A stretch of 64,000 bases of DNA from Panopea generosa. Its lineage: Eukaryota > Mollusca > Bivalvia > Adapedonta > Hiatellidae. Below the pieces are notes generated by a model. It was not told the DNA's origin, did no database searches, and worked only from the letters and a program-made list of their open reading frames with translations. The translations under genes were made by a program, and so were the position numbers. The stretch is taken from positions 21,437,339 to 21,501,338 of the forward strand of contig CM055898.1 of assembly GCA_029582155.1 (NCBI GenBank), in the 5' to 3' direction. Below are positions 23,899 to 36,699 of this stretch, in pieces. Within the stretch, counting starts at the first letter, position 1. Every line of letters begins with the position of its first letter.

Positions 23899-24090
23899 TA
23901 AACTACCATGAAACTGCAGATTAACTGTTATAATATATTGATAAATCTACCATGAAACTGTTAGATGGTGAAAATGAATGCACTGTTATAATATGCTGAT
24001 AAATCTACCATGAAACTGTTAGATGGTAAGAATTGAATGCACTGTTATCATATATTGATAAAAATGCCAAGAAATTAATAGATGGTAAGT
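23899..24090 (+). repeat. About 58-bp tandem repeat, 3-4 units
   Basis: The unit includes CTACCATGAAACTGTTAGATGGT, here cited as a landmark, and CACTGTTATAATATATTGATA. Units begin near 23902, 23947, 24005 and (degenerate) 24063. Confidence 0.75.
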
Positions 24091-24118
24091 AGTAGACGCC
24101 ATGTCATTACGTATAGAG

Positions 24119-24721
24119 TAACTAGTAAATCTGAGTTTATATATATATTGTAGCCGTTTTTAGACGTACACGAGACATGTGTCCTCTACGTTAACGACGT
24201 ATAAACGTGACAGGAAACCAGCTGGTGGTAGTACCGTCATAAGGACAGCAACCCACATACCCGTTATATGGACGACTTGACGAGTCTGGCGTCGGAGTAC
24301 AGTCAAAGATAGTCGGTACGAGGCGACGTCAAGCCAGATTACTTAGTACAGAGTTCTAGGGAAGATAACCTTGTTTATATCGCTACGAGGAACGATTGAC
24401 GCTAACCCTACGATAATCCGGACGCGGTAGTAGTATCTTAAATACAACATTAATGTATTTTAAAAACAGTTATAGCATTCATATGATGTAAGCAGTTTGG
24501 ATCGCGATATAGATATACGGAACGTGTATGAGAAAGAACTTGTGATTAAGAAAGTGTTAATTCCATCATAGGACATTTTTAAACCAGCTGCGTTTTTGTT
24601 GAGTAATTAGCTTTAAATTGTATATATTGTATAATTGTATGTTCGTAATTTTATTCATTTTATTTTGAGTATACTTGTATTCTACCCTCGTGAGTTGTCG
24701 GCCCTTTGTCATTTTCCTGCA
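24119..24721 (+). repeat. LTR-like dispersed repeat, copy 2
   Basis: Homologous over its length to 10846-11431. The core starts TGTAGC (24149) and ends CCTGCA (24721), so the inverted end is partly decayed. It carries about 130 bp more in the middle (GAGGAACGATTGACGC to TTATAGCATT) than copy 1. Both copies share 28 bp upstream of TGTAGC (AACTAGTAAATCTGAG plus TA-rich), so the repeat may be longer than the LTR-like core. Confidence 0.5.
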
Positions 24722-25335
24722 ATGACTTTACTGAGTAGACATGATCTACACAGTTCCATTTCCGACAAAGATGTCATGGTAAAAGTTGTAGAAATTAATA
24801 TATGTCCTATTATTGACAATAGCGGATGAATTTACCTTATGTAACAAAGAATGAGAGAAATACTCTGTCATTTCTGCCCAGAAGGGATTTAAGATAACTA
24901 AGTTTTAAATGACATTGGTTGGTACGCCTAACACGCTTACAATTGCTTATGCGTATATTGGTTGACATACGTGTATATGTATACTGAATGGAATAGCTAA
25001 CCTTCGTCTAAATATTGAGTGGCGGTATTAAAATTTGTATGCGACATTAACAGACAAGTAATGTATTCCTAAATCAAAATTTCAAAGAATGTCCTTTGAT
25101 ACTTTTTAAGTAAATACGTAAAGTGTCCATAAATGTAAGGTGGCGGGTTAGCTGTTCCGTTCAGTGAATTACCGCCACGGTTATGATTCTGATTAACTTG
25201 CGTATACATTTTATGAGACAAGGCTAATTAAGTTTACCTAATGCGATATAATATCAGTTTTAAACTATTCGTTGAACATTAGTTTAAATACATAAAGTAT
25301 ATCAACGCTATCAATTGTGGATGTGTTTTAAGTTA
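24722..25335. other. Unannotated AT-rich DNA
   Basis: Between the LTR-like repeat and the satellite. No supported feature. Confidence 0.4.
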
Positions 25336-25337
25336 TT

Positions 25338-26545
25338 ACAGATAATTCACTGCTATCTAAGCTATAACACATATTACATATTTGCATACAGATAATTCAC
25401 TGCTTTCTAAACTATTACCCATATTACGGATTTGCATACAGATAACTCATTGCTTTCTAAACTATTACCCATATTACAGATTTGCATACAGATAACTCAC
25501 TGCTTTCTAAACTATTACCCATATTACGGATTTGCATACAGATAACTCATTGCTTTCTAAACTATTACCCATATTACGGATTTGCATACAGATAATTCAC
25601 TGCTTTCTAAACTATTACCCATATTACGGATTTGCATACAGATAACTCACTGCTTTCTAAACTATTACCCATGTTACGGATTTGCATACAAATAACTCAC
25701 TGCTTTCTAAACTATTACCCATATTACGGATTTGAACACTGATGATTCACTGCTTTCTAAGTTATTAAACATATTACGGATTTGCATACAGATAATTCAC
25801 TGCTTTCTAAGCTATTACACATATTACGGATTTGCATACAGATAATTCACTGCTATCTAAGCTTTCAAACATATTACGGATTTGCATACAGATAATTCAC
25901 TGCTTTCTAAGCTATTACACAAATTATGGATTTGCAAACAGATATTTCACTGCTTTCTTAGTTATTAAACCTATTACGGATTTTCATACAGATAATTCCT
26001 GCTTTCTAAGCTATTACCCATATTACGGATTTACATACAGATAATTCACTGCTATCTAAGCTATTACCCATTTGACAGATTTGCATACAGATAATTCACT
26101 GCTTTCTAAGCTATTACACATATTACGGATTTGCATACAGATATTCACTGCTTTCTAAGCTATTACACATATTACGGATTTGAATACAGATTATTCACTG
26201 TTTTCTGAGCTATTGTACTTATAACGAATTTGCATACAGATATTTCACTGCTTTCTAAGCTATTACACATATTACGAATTTGCATACAGATAATTCACTG
26301 CTTTCTAAGCTATTACACCTATTACGGATTTGCATACAGATAATTCACTGCTTTCTAAGCTATTACACATATTACGGATTTGCATACAGATAATTCGCTG
26401 CTTTCAAAGCTATTACACATATTACGAATTTGCATACAGATAATTCACTGCTTTCTAAGCTATAACACATATTTCGGATTTTGCATACAGATAATTCACT
26501 GCTTTCTAAGCTATTACACATATTACAGATTTGCATACTAATATT
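25338..26545 (+). repeat. 50-bp satellite array, about 24 units
   Basis: The unit is GATTTGCATACAGATAATTC ACTGCTTTCTAAGCTATTAC ACATATTACG (50 bp, spaced here in blocks). TTTGCATACA recurs at 25381, 25431, 25481, 25531, 25581, 25631 and on with only occasional 49-bp steps. Units between about 25390 and 25730 carry AAACTATTACCC, while most later units carry AAGCTATTACAC, so there are two homogenised sub-blocks. Open frames through it are artefacts. Confidence 0.95.
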
Positions 26546-27615
26546 CGCTTGCATTGCACTGTAGCAAAGTGTAAATATTAGCAACAATGAATGCACATAT
26601 AAGATGTTTAACAAACATTTGATTTGACTAATGACTTCTGTTTATTTTATCGGTGGAGAAATGTTAAAGTATCGTTAGTGTCCACTTTAAGTGGTCATTT
26701 ATATATTCCAACAGCTATATACCTTTGTTCAAAATAAAAAGAGAGTAATAAAACATGTGCAATGCACAACTGTGATAATTTTGTGAAGAAGTAAGTTCGT
26801 TTTTGTTGCTTAATCATTCTCAGTTATCAAACCGTATAAAATATCATTAGGAAGGTCTTATATATTAAGTGGTAAATATGGCAATTTTAATACATTGTCT
26901 GAAAATTATCTATTATTGAAAATAGCTTCTTATGTGTGCTTGATAGACGAGTTCATCATTTTCATTTTTTGTATTTTTCAAGGGTGGTGAGTACATGAGA
27001 ATAACGGTCCATTGTGTATCGTGATAGGATATTTTATATTTATTTTTCATAGATAGTCAAGTTAACTTACTTGAAAGACAGATATCTTCATCTCTATCTT
27101 CACTGACATGTAAAGTATCCATCGTCATTATATTCCAAACAATGGAATTGTTTGTTTGACACTGCCGCTGGGGTCCATCTTGTGTGCAATTATCGTTGTA
27201 GCTGTGAACTAGGACATGATAATGCCATTAAACTTTATCCGTTATTCCAAAGTTTAAACTTAAATTATCTTTATATATACTCATTAAAATATAGTTAATT
27301 TGAATACTTAAGATACACGTTATATATGTGTGTTGTCCCATAAATTTATTTAGCTTCGTTAAAATGTCAAACAATATTTCAAAACCATGATATTCTCGTT
27401 TTAAAGATATATATGCGATTTGAATTTACAGGATAACATTGTTTCCATGCAAACAAAGAAACACTTATTTGTAGCCTACCGTATCAGCACAATATCTACA
27501 TAATGTCCATCTTGTCCAACTTCTGGTTCTGTTTACCATTGCCGATATAACGTTTTACAATAAATTACTCAGGTTTGGTTTAATCATTATTTCTAAATAC
27601 TATCATGCTGCATTT
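26546..27615. other. Unannotated AT-rich DNA
   Basis: No coding region, RNA gene or repeat that I can support. Confidence 0.4.
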
Positions 27616-27619
27616 TACA

Positions 27620-28060
27620 TAAGTTACACAGGTAAAAATGCCACGTATGTTTAACATATGTTGGACAAAACATATGTTAAACATACATTTAACGTATGTT
27701 TTAAATGCGTTTTGATTAGCATACGTTTCAAAACATACGTTAAACTTACGTAAATTTACATATTTACAGAAACATATGCTAAACACATATTAAACATACG
27801 TTTGTCATATGCGTTTCGATTCATACATTTAGAATATGTTAAAAATCATATATAATTATTGCGCTAAACTCTCCAACAGCACTTAGGACATACTGTTTTA
27901 GGGAAAATCACTAGCAAAGGCAGAGACTTGAATATGAATATGAGAATAAAAATAATCATGTTACATATTATCCATATATGTTAACAAAACAAATGTTAAA
28001 CATACGTGTATCATACATGTGTTTAATTCAAATTATTTAATTCATGTATACATGTATAAC
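27620..28060. repeat. Palindrome-rich AACATATGTT / ACATACGTTTAA cluster
   Basis: Begins TTACACAGGTAAAAATGCCACGT and then carries many short near-palindromes such as AACATATGTT, AAACATACGTT and CATACGTTTAA on both strands to about 27835, with an outlier block at 27975-28060. The motif set is shared with 38370-38735, which ends with the inverted form of the same border (ACGTAGATTTTTACCTATGTAA). The borders look like terminal inverted repeats of a MITE-like family, but no target duplication was found. Confidence 0.5.
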
Positions 28061-29480
28061 TGATGAATTATCATAGTTGACATGAGACATAAAAGGAACC
28101 GACAATATTTTCCCAGTATTTTATTGTGTTTCTTCAGTAGTATAGCCACATCCAAGTATACAGCATCGATGTAGTTTCAAATTAATGTAGTGTGTTGTCC
28201 CATTCTTCCTATTTCACATTGCTGGCAGACCTGAATTTAACATTTGGTACAACTTCACAACTAAAACAACGTATAAAATATACTTAATTTAATATATATA
28301 ACTAGATCTATTATATCATGAAGTTGTCAAATTTTATAGCATCTTTCATTATTTTTTTGTGTAATAGAGGGCCTCAATGAAACACATGTAAATTAAAGAA
28401 TATATTGAAATATCTTTTTACCTACATCAATAAATTTTTGAATATAGATCAGTAAATAAAAAAGATCAATCAACCAAAATAATAAATATTTTCATTGAAA
28501 CTAATAAAAAATAAATGTGCAGTACCTGGTTATCTTGGCCCTGTGACCTATGTACATGACTGTACTTTCGGTTTTGCGTTACTCAATTTACACCTCTTTA
28601 AAACTTGTATTTGCATCGATTCACTAGCACACACTATGCAATAAAATGTTTATTTGAATCCTTTAATTACTTTTATCAGATATATGCCTATAGTTCCATA
28701 GGTTAAAACTTGTCAGTCAATATCAACGTTTCCTGTTTCCTGGTATTGTTCAAGGTAAAGGTCGGTACCGGCTTACTCAGACTAAATAAACCGGAAAGCA
28801 ACTAAATACGTTTAACTGTAAAATACCGAACATTTGAACAAAAATCATTTGCGGGATTTTTTATTATGAAGTCACTCACCTTTAAAGAAAAACTTGGTAA
28901 GAACAATAATGTATAGGTATTTTTTTAAAATTAAATGTCAATCATGTTTAAAGTTTACATATATATATTTTATTATTTTGACTAGATCTACAAATTAGTT
29001 TTTTTTCTAAAAAAAAATGATGAACATCTTTAGGACGAAAATTGATTTTGTGTGCTAGAGTTACTTCCATTGTTGTGAACACACAGAGAACAAATTTTAT
29101 AAGATTATAATTTGACAAGTTTAAAAAAACTCGTTGTTTTTAATGATATTTAAGCGGTTAGTATAATGTTTATGTATATCAATGTAGTTATAGATATAGA
29201 TCAGTACACTATGCAATTTGTTGAACTGGAAATATTTTCAGTTTAAAACATAAACCATACCCCACCCACTGTGACTGTATATAACTATAATTTGCATTAT
29301 AACTATAAGAACATATTCTTATGTTCATTATATGGTGACATCTTACTATTTCTTAAATATTTTAACTTTAGACAATGTAAAGCATGTCTTAGCAACTGGA
29401 TTAATATGTTGAACTGGGACCGTGTACAGGCAATGTTCCAGCCAGTGGCAAAGGCTATAGATTTGTATAGCTGTACAGTA
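28060..29480. other. Unannotated AT-rich DNA
   Basis: No supported feature. The 79-residue open frame at 29271-29510 overlaps the start of the tandem duplication and has no recognisable domain. Confidence 0.35.
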
Positions 29481-29483
29481 TAC

Positions 29484-29940
29484 TGGTCATACCTATTAAC
29501 ACGTGTCTAAAGTTTTGTCAACCATGTAAATAATAGCATCAATCATAAACAGTTATAAAGATACTTAAGTGTGCTGAGTAATAAACAGTTGCTGGTACGA
29601 AATGTAAACAAATGCTGACGCTAACGGAAGTTGGAGCTTCGCGCATGTCTGGGATATTGTTATTTTACGGGAATTCACGGTAATAGGTAACAAGGATATA
29701 TCTGGTGTGGAGGGAGAAACTCTTAATTAAATCCATGGACAATATATAATGGTCATACCTTTTACCGCGAGTCGAAAATTTCGTCAACCATGTAAACAAT
29801 GGCATCAATAATTAACAGTACTTTTGTGGTTTGAGTAATTAACAGTTGCCGATACGAAATGTTAAAAAAATGCAGATGCTAATGGAAGTTGGAGCTTTGT
29901 CATGTCTGTTATTATACGGGCATTCGCGGTAATAGGTATA
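29484..29940 (+). repeat. About 267-bp tandem duplication, two units
   Basis: Unit 1 (from 29484) and unit 2 (from 29751) share TGGTCATACCT, GTCAACCATGTAAA, ATAGCATCAAT, AACAGTTGC, ACGAAATGT, GGAAGTTGGAGCTT, CATGTCTG and CGGTAATAGGTA in order. The units differ by numerous substitutions and a few indels. Confidence 0.8.
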
Positions 29941-32900
29941 TCCCCGTATTATGTATACAAGGGATAATAAACCTACTGACTAATGAGTAATGACGTAATG
30001 TTGAAACAGTAGTTTATTAGCAAAAAATGTGTGCGATATCCATATTTCTTCATTTATGAAAGCTGTACACATCCGGTACTGGTTGACACGAAGTGAATAT
30101 GTCGTCATTGCATGATTATCCAAAATTTAAACCTTACATTTTGAAAGTTTGAAATTTGGTTAGAATATATCAGAAATATTACATTTATATATAATAACAA
30201 GAAAACATGTCAATGTATATACCCTTAATGAAAACAATTAAACTATAGATATTATTTTGTAACGTTCAACTATGATTTAAAATTATGTGTGTACGGAAAG
30301 ACCGAAACATATTTCCCGCCATCTGTCAAACAACACCTGATAGCTAATTAAAATCATACAAGATATTCGCACCGGAAGTAATTCAGCAGAGTAAATGTTG
30401 GAACGGTTTAGAAACGTAAAATACTAATTTTTAGGTAAAACACGGTTTTTCTTATTATTACATGATTTATTTTTAGAATATTGTTTTCTACTCATGCTAC
30501 AATTTTATTTCATTGAAATCAGTCAAAGATCATAGATTAAGTGATTTTGATATTTTTCAATTGTCCTTTCTTTCCATTATTTACTATATATAGCTATACA
30601 AACCCTGTAGTAAGATAAGGCCTATGGCCAGTGTAGGTCCAAATAAAATGCCAGATTTCAAATATTTATCATTTCTAAATCCGTAAATTCACAATGTTCT
30701 AGAAACCAGATATGGCTTAACAGCCATATATTAAATCAACACATTGCTTTTTTAGGTCCTTTTGAAATATGTTTTGTTGATTTGATCTGTTTATTGCAAT
30801 TGCGTTCAAGTGTATTTCATTTCGGTCTACTGTCTATATTTACACTGTTTTGACAGTGCTTATGTAACTAGTTTTACAATAGTATATATTGTTTGTAAAT
30901 ATGAATGAATGGGTCGGTTATTCAAGTTGTGACCCAAAACAAGTATGTTAATGAAGATTTGTGACAGCAGTAGGGTTGAACACTGTAACACATAGTGTTT
31001 TATAAACACACATTCCCATTTCTTTCTTATTTAACATGTTTAACGGATGTATGAAGTCAATGGTAGTAATATTATTTCAACAGTACATGGTACTGACACC
31101 AAACCAGAAGGAGTTTTGAAAAGTACTGGTATAAACATGTACTTATTTTGAAAATAACTTATAGATACTTTTTCTGTATTTCGGAATTTCGATAAAAATC
31201 CAAGATAGTTAATAATAAAAATTATTATGTGTTGGTTATGAAATGTAGAAAAACATAATATTCCTGCACATCTACCAGATGATATCTTGGATACACAAGT
31301 ATATTTGTTGTTGTTTTTTTCGGCCCAGTTACAGCTGCATCTCTTTACAATTTCCATTGTTTAATCTTGTCCGGACATCTGTTCCATAACTTGCAAACTT
31401 CTTTTGCCCAATTTGCCACTGAATAGAAGTATAAAGCTTTATTCAACATATTCCAAAGTGCTTTCCATGGATGTACTATAACTAAAGGTGTTACGATATA
31501 CCAGTATACAGGTTTATTGCCGTTCGTTTCTGAGCAATATGCGTATTGTATCAGCAGGGTCCGTATAGGCCATACCGCGATACAGACGTAGGTTATGCAC
31601 AATTCAATATCCTTTAAAATAAAGCCGAAAAACGGCATCAAATATGATCAAATATCGAGAGGTCAAACAAATAGCCTTACTTTGGTATTCTATTTATAAA
31701 TCTGCAGGACTCACGCTGTCGGTCGGCACATGCAACAATTTGCAATAAAAAATGAAGGACATTTTGCAAGTAAATATAACAAAGATGAAAGTTTGTCTCA
31801 ATATCTTATAAGGAAACAGATTCGAATAAACAGCCTCAGTATAATTTTTTTTGTCATTTGTAATATAGCGATTTTTTTTCTGACATACTGTCTTAAAATG
31901 TTGTATCAAAGTTTAAAAACTATTCTCTAGATTGAATGCTTATCATCAACTGTTAACAGTCACATAAAGTAAACAATTTTTAACAGCTTCCATTAGAACT
32001 GGAGCATTTAACAAATGAAGAGATCTAAAAGACTCCAACTTCTATGTGTTCCCGGTTATCTAGCTGTAATGGTCCAAAATCTGGTGTGCCTCAACAGTGA
32101 CACTATATTTGAAAAAGGTAGGGGAAATTACCGTATTGATTAGTATTCCTGGTATTATAAATGCAGTGCTCCAGATTAGCACTATTTGGGGGTATTTAAG
32201 CATCGCAATTTCTGAATTAAGCATTGAAATGTTAATTAAAGGGTAAAATAAGCATTTGTTATTCTTAATTTCTGTGTTGATTAGTTTGTTTTAAATGGAA
32301 ATTTGATAAAAATGTTGTTTTCTCTTAACATTTTGAAAGTAAACATTGCATACTAATTTAAGGGGTAAAATACTCATTTTGAATAAAAGTTTATCTAGAG
32401 CAGCGAAATGAAATAACGCTATTGAATTCATTAATAAATTTGCATCTAAAATCTCTCCATTTTATTCAAAACATTGGAAGTATTGCATCTGGATAGATAG
32501 GTATTTAATTTATTGTTAATCATTGATTCAACTAAAGAACTGGTAATAGTCAATGTGTTGGTATGCTATTTACCTAACAGTAGGTCGGACATCTAAACAC
32601 AGGGAAAAAACTTTTGATGGCAAATTTGAGTAGAATTTGACATCCATGCTTAATGCCTTCCTTGGCATGTATACAAACCTGTGAGGATGGATGCCAATCA
32701 TGAAATCACCTCATAATCTAAAAATTAGGTCAAAGGTCAACTTGGTGCAGTAATTGAGAATTAAGAACACTGTCTTGTTAAAATAATTATTTATTTATTT
32801 ATTTATTGAACGAACTGAAAATTATATAAATGTGTTAGTTGTAAGCCACTGCTAAGAATATGAATAAAATATGTTAAAAAATTTTGTTGTCAAATTGAGG

Positions 32901-33590
32901 TCAAATTGAGGTCAAATGTTAAAAGTGTGTGAAATTTATGAATTTCGATTTTATTGTGAAACACAAGATTCCAATACATGAAACAGGCAAGTATTTTAAA
33001 TAAAATGTGAATACATAAACAAACCATATGAGAAATTAAAACTGAAGGAAATAGCTTCATGAGGTCAAAATAGAGGTCGGACAAAAAGTGGTATAGAAAT
33101 AGTAAATATTCTTTAATATTGCTCAAGCTAAAAAATGTTATAGTCGTTTTAATATACACTAGTATTCCAGTTATTAAGTTGCTACAAAATAAGGATATTT
33201 GTCAGAATGCAGAAATGTATCCCAAAAGCCTGAAAATAGCTTGACCATCAATGATTATGTACCATTGCAATTAAGAATTCGGAAGGTCATCAAGTTAAAA
33301 TCACTTTTCATGACATTAAAAAATTCAGTCTTTGTGATAGAGTACCTAAATCATACATCCCCAGCAAGTGGCAGACGTACCAAGGACAACTTGTGTTTCA
33401 GTACATAACCAGTTTTTTACATTATTGCTAGCATTTGTAGCTGACAAAACATATGTTTAAAAGTAGTTTTCTGTCATATTTAACAACCTGAACGTTTGAC
33501 ACACCATACTACAAGGGAAATGTTGTTTTTGTTGGGGTTTTTTAAAGGATCATACTCTGAAAATGTCAAAAGTATCCATTTGTTTGATCA
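29940..33590. other. Unannotated AT-rich DNA
   Basis: No domain was recognised in the short open frames here (for example 31040-31357 and 31345-31641 on the minus strand), which lie in AT-rich sequence without coding character. A (TTTA)n run occurs at 32787-32807. Scattered GAGGTCAAA/TGACCT motifs at 32720-32920 resemble worn mollusc repeats but cannot be assigned. Confidence 0.35.
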
Positions 33591-35790
33591 AAACGTGAAC
33601 ATGAGACTCATCAAGATCATTTCATAATGGCAGATAATCATATCTGGTATATGTGTGGTCTTCCTCTGCATCATTTTTCCTTGCAGTGACTTCTCGGACA
33701 CATCCGATTGAGTTGCCAAAGTGACACAGAATTTGTTTCTGGCTAGGTCATTTTATGTAATTCCTATTTCCTATTGTTCATTTACAAATCTTGTTCATTC
33801 ATCTTGTTGCTTGTTCTACGTTCAGTGATTGTTGCTTCTTTTGAATATAAAAAAAACATCTTTAAATTCACGGTACACGTCGAGCGATGTCTTTTCGAGA
33901 AACGTATATCATCTAGTAAACAGATCATCACTGAGCATAATTCAAATGGTTCTAGATTGTCAACCATGGTAACATAAAGGCAGACGCCTCTAGATGGAAT
34001 TCTCTTTCCGATCGGATGAAGTCTAACAAAACATCAACCATGCCCTATGTACGTCATCCAAAACACATCCGTACACAATTCAACAAACGCGCTGAAATGA
34101 ACAAATTAACTGCTCGAGCGTTTTGTTTAATTCATCTGTTCATTGCTTTCTGTATATTCTCTTGGAATTCTCTCTTTGCATTTTGTTGAGAATGCATCAG
34201 CAACAGTTTCACAGCATTATCAAAAGAATTAAGCACAGCAGCAATAGTTACATTGTGCCATTCACGATATGAAGATACATCAATGCAGTCTCCACAATGC
34301 GTTATAGACTTCACTGCTCTGAAATATGCAATCGCTCTAAAATGGTTTCGGTGGTGTTTGGTGGATATACGCCTGTCTCCATCCAAATAGCATCTAAACC
34401 AGCTGATTTTACATATTGTCAATTTGCCTTCAGAAAATTGAAACAGAAATGGAGACCATAGCAGGAATACGACATTCTTGAATTGGTCTTGATTGCCTCA
34501 CACAAGTTATGTCTTTTTAGAATAGAATGGCTGATCTACTGTGATAACGGTGTTGCTTTGACCAATATGATTTGAAATTGCTTCAAATATATTGATAGCA
34601 GTTGTAAATGTGTTCATTTTATCTACATAGGCTTGTAATATTGGATGCATTCCCATAGATATCATTGGCAGATTATCTGGACTGTTTTATTCATTGTAAT
34701 CTCTCCTAGTCGGAACTGTATGCGCATTATTTTTTACTGTCTTGCTGAAATCCATTCAGCTATTCTGAATATATGCTGTTCAACAGTTTTCGTTATTGTT
34801 TATGTGCCAACTACTTGCATTTATGTCATCAGAAATGTATTTCTTATATTTTTCTTATTTTTTAAAGAACGTAAACATATAATATCTATTTCTGATATAT
34901 CTCTCCAGACTGTCATTTGCAATTAAATTTACAATTCTGCGGATCATATTTATTTCATATTTTTTTGTAGCATGACAAAGACTCATTTCAGAACGAGTTG
35001 CCTGCTGAAGAACATGTCCAAGGCCTACATTTTTCTTGAGATTTTGTATGCCGCTAGATACGCCAAATACAATAGCTTCTGTTAGTAAACAAATTTTGCA
35101 TTTCTCCACATAGTTTCTGAATTCAGCTATGCCGTCTAGAATAATCGACATACCACCAAACAGCAAGCAAGTTAGAGAAAGAACCTCCTAGGAATTACCT
35201 TGTCTACATAATCAATGTTTATTCCTTCCCAAAGTGAATCATGCCCATCTCACCTTTTATTTGTTAAGCAACAGTCTACACTTTCCTGTAGACGTTTACT
35301 TTCATATGCTCTAGAATACTTGAATCATCATCAGATGAATCAGTTTATGACCCGATATCAGACACATATGCCTCAGAATGTAACTTTTGGTATGCTTTAA
35401 CAAGATATTTGGAAATTACAGAGTTAGCTGCACTTCCGGATAACTCAGTAATGATGGTTTAATAAACTGTGTTTTGGGGTCAGTAGCTTTTTTTGACGTC
35501 TTTATCGAACGTTCCTCATATTTGCTAGGAACGGACTGATTTAATACCTGCTTTCTCGTAAAATGGCTACTCAAAACAACGAATATAACATACACATGTT
35601 CCGGAGCTAAACCCTGTTCTAGTTCAATACAATTCTGCCACTACTGTAACATCTTCAATAGTGTCTTCATACTTCACAATTTGTCAACAACAGCTCCAAT
35701 GAGTGGATAGTATTTTGCTCAAGTTGTTGAACGCACAGGAGCATCTTTCAACACTTCTTCGACACTACTAGTAGAAGGTCTTAGGAAGTG
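33590..35790 (-). pseudogene. Decayed protein gene of an uncharacterised multicopy invertebrate family
   Basis: Read on the minus strand, peptide sequence continues over about 2.2 kb through several stops and frame changes. Segments in order: KYEERSIKTSKKATD near 35490; YLVKAYQKLHSEAYVSDIGS near 35400; FGKEINIDYVDKVIPRRF near 35200; LGHVLQQATRSEMS near 35020; PDNLPMISMGMHPILQAYVD near 34650; VITVDQPFYSKK at 34513-34550; then NHFRAIAYFRAVKS and a C-terminal HLEASAFMLPWL near 33980. The 'TxxxxFDQxLYxKA' region and 'TRSK'-like motif recall uncharacterised proteins that occur in many copies in bivalve and cnidarian genomes. That recognition is from memory. Function is unknown, and it could be a transposon passenger or a host family. 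No intact frame exceeds about 105 residues. Confidence 0.5.
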
Positions 35791-36690
35791 AATGCACTAT
35801 AACAATGTTTATGTCATAAAATGTTTCAATTTTACAAGTGTCGCGATCAAAACTGTCGATTCTGTGAAGAATTTGTATACTGGAGGTAAAAAGTAATATT
35901 CTACGAGTCTCAGATAATTTGTATGACATCTTTATATATGGGGAGACACATTTTACTAGTTTTACGTACAATTAAGATAATAAGATTACATCATAACATA
36001 GATTATCTTTCTTTTACATTTACTTTAATTCCAAGGTATATATATCATAATTATTATTTCGACTCGAATCTCATTTCAATTGAAAAATGATTAATGATAA
36101 AAATGTTCATCAGTGTATTATCATCTTGTGTAGAAAAATGCGGACATTCACGCAACTTTTATAATAAGAGTTAATTTTAGAATTGTATCTTCAAAGATAG
36201 GTATAACATTTAAGGTTAACTGTCCGCATTTTAAATGCACATATTGAAATTTCAGCTGGTATAAATACGACAGACATGCTTCAATATCCTTTAAATAGAT
36301 GCTTCATTGTCCTTTTCAATGTTTCATTAGACTGTTAACAACTGTCATTACAGAAAAAAATATAAAGCAACATAATTGTAGAATTAATAACAATTATTTA
36401 TATACACTACTGTTTTGTTACTTTTTGCACTTGATTGACCTTTGATCTCAACTGTGACCTTTAAACGCAATTCCATGAGTGGCATCCATCATCACACGAT
36501 ACTATACAGTTTGGGCAATGTTGTTATGGTATTGAAACAATTCTTATAAAAATTGTAATCAAAATGTTAAACAAAGTTCATTTTACTTGTTGGATGGCCT
36601 CATTTAAGCTAGGACTGTAAGTTAACTAATTGATATATCAAACTGATATCTTGATAATCTGATTATCAATGTCTCAGTTGTGTCCCTTTT
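35790..36690. other. Unannotated AT-rich DNA
   Basis: No supported feature. Near 36430-36480 there is a TTGACCTTTGATCTCAACTG-type motif seen in worn mollusc repeats. Confidence 0.35.
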
Positions 36691-36699
36691 TGCTAGATG

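Noticed and set aside
10846..24721. Full LTR retrotransposon bounded by the two LTR-like copies
   Set aside because: The 13 kb between them holds segmental repeats and SINEs, not gag-pol, and no primer-binding site is evident.
25338..26545. CRISPR-like array
   Set aside because: The 50-bp units repeat without unique spacers, and the DNA is eukaryotic.
25832..26614. Open frames of 70-80 residues on both strands
   Set aside because: They are translations of the 50-bp satellite.
31040..31641. Overlapping 105- and 98-residue minus-strand frames
   Set aside because: No domain or repeat homology; composition matches flanking non-coding DNA.
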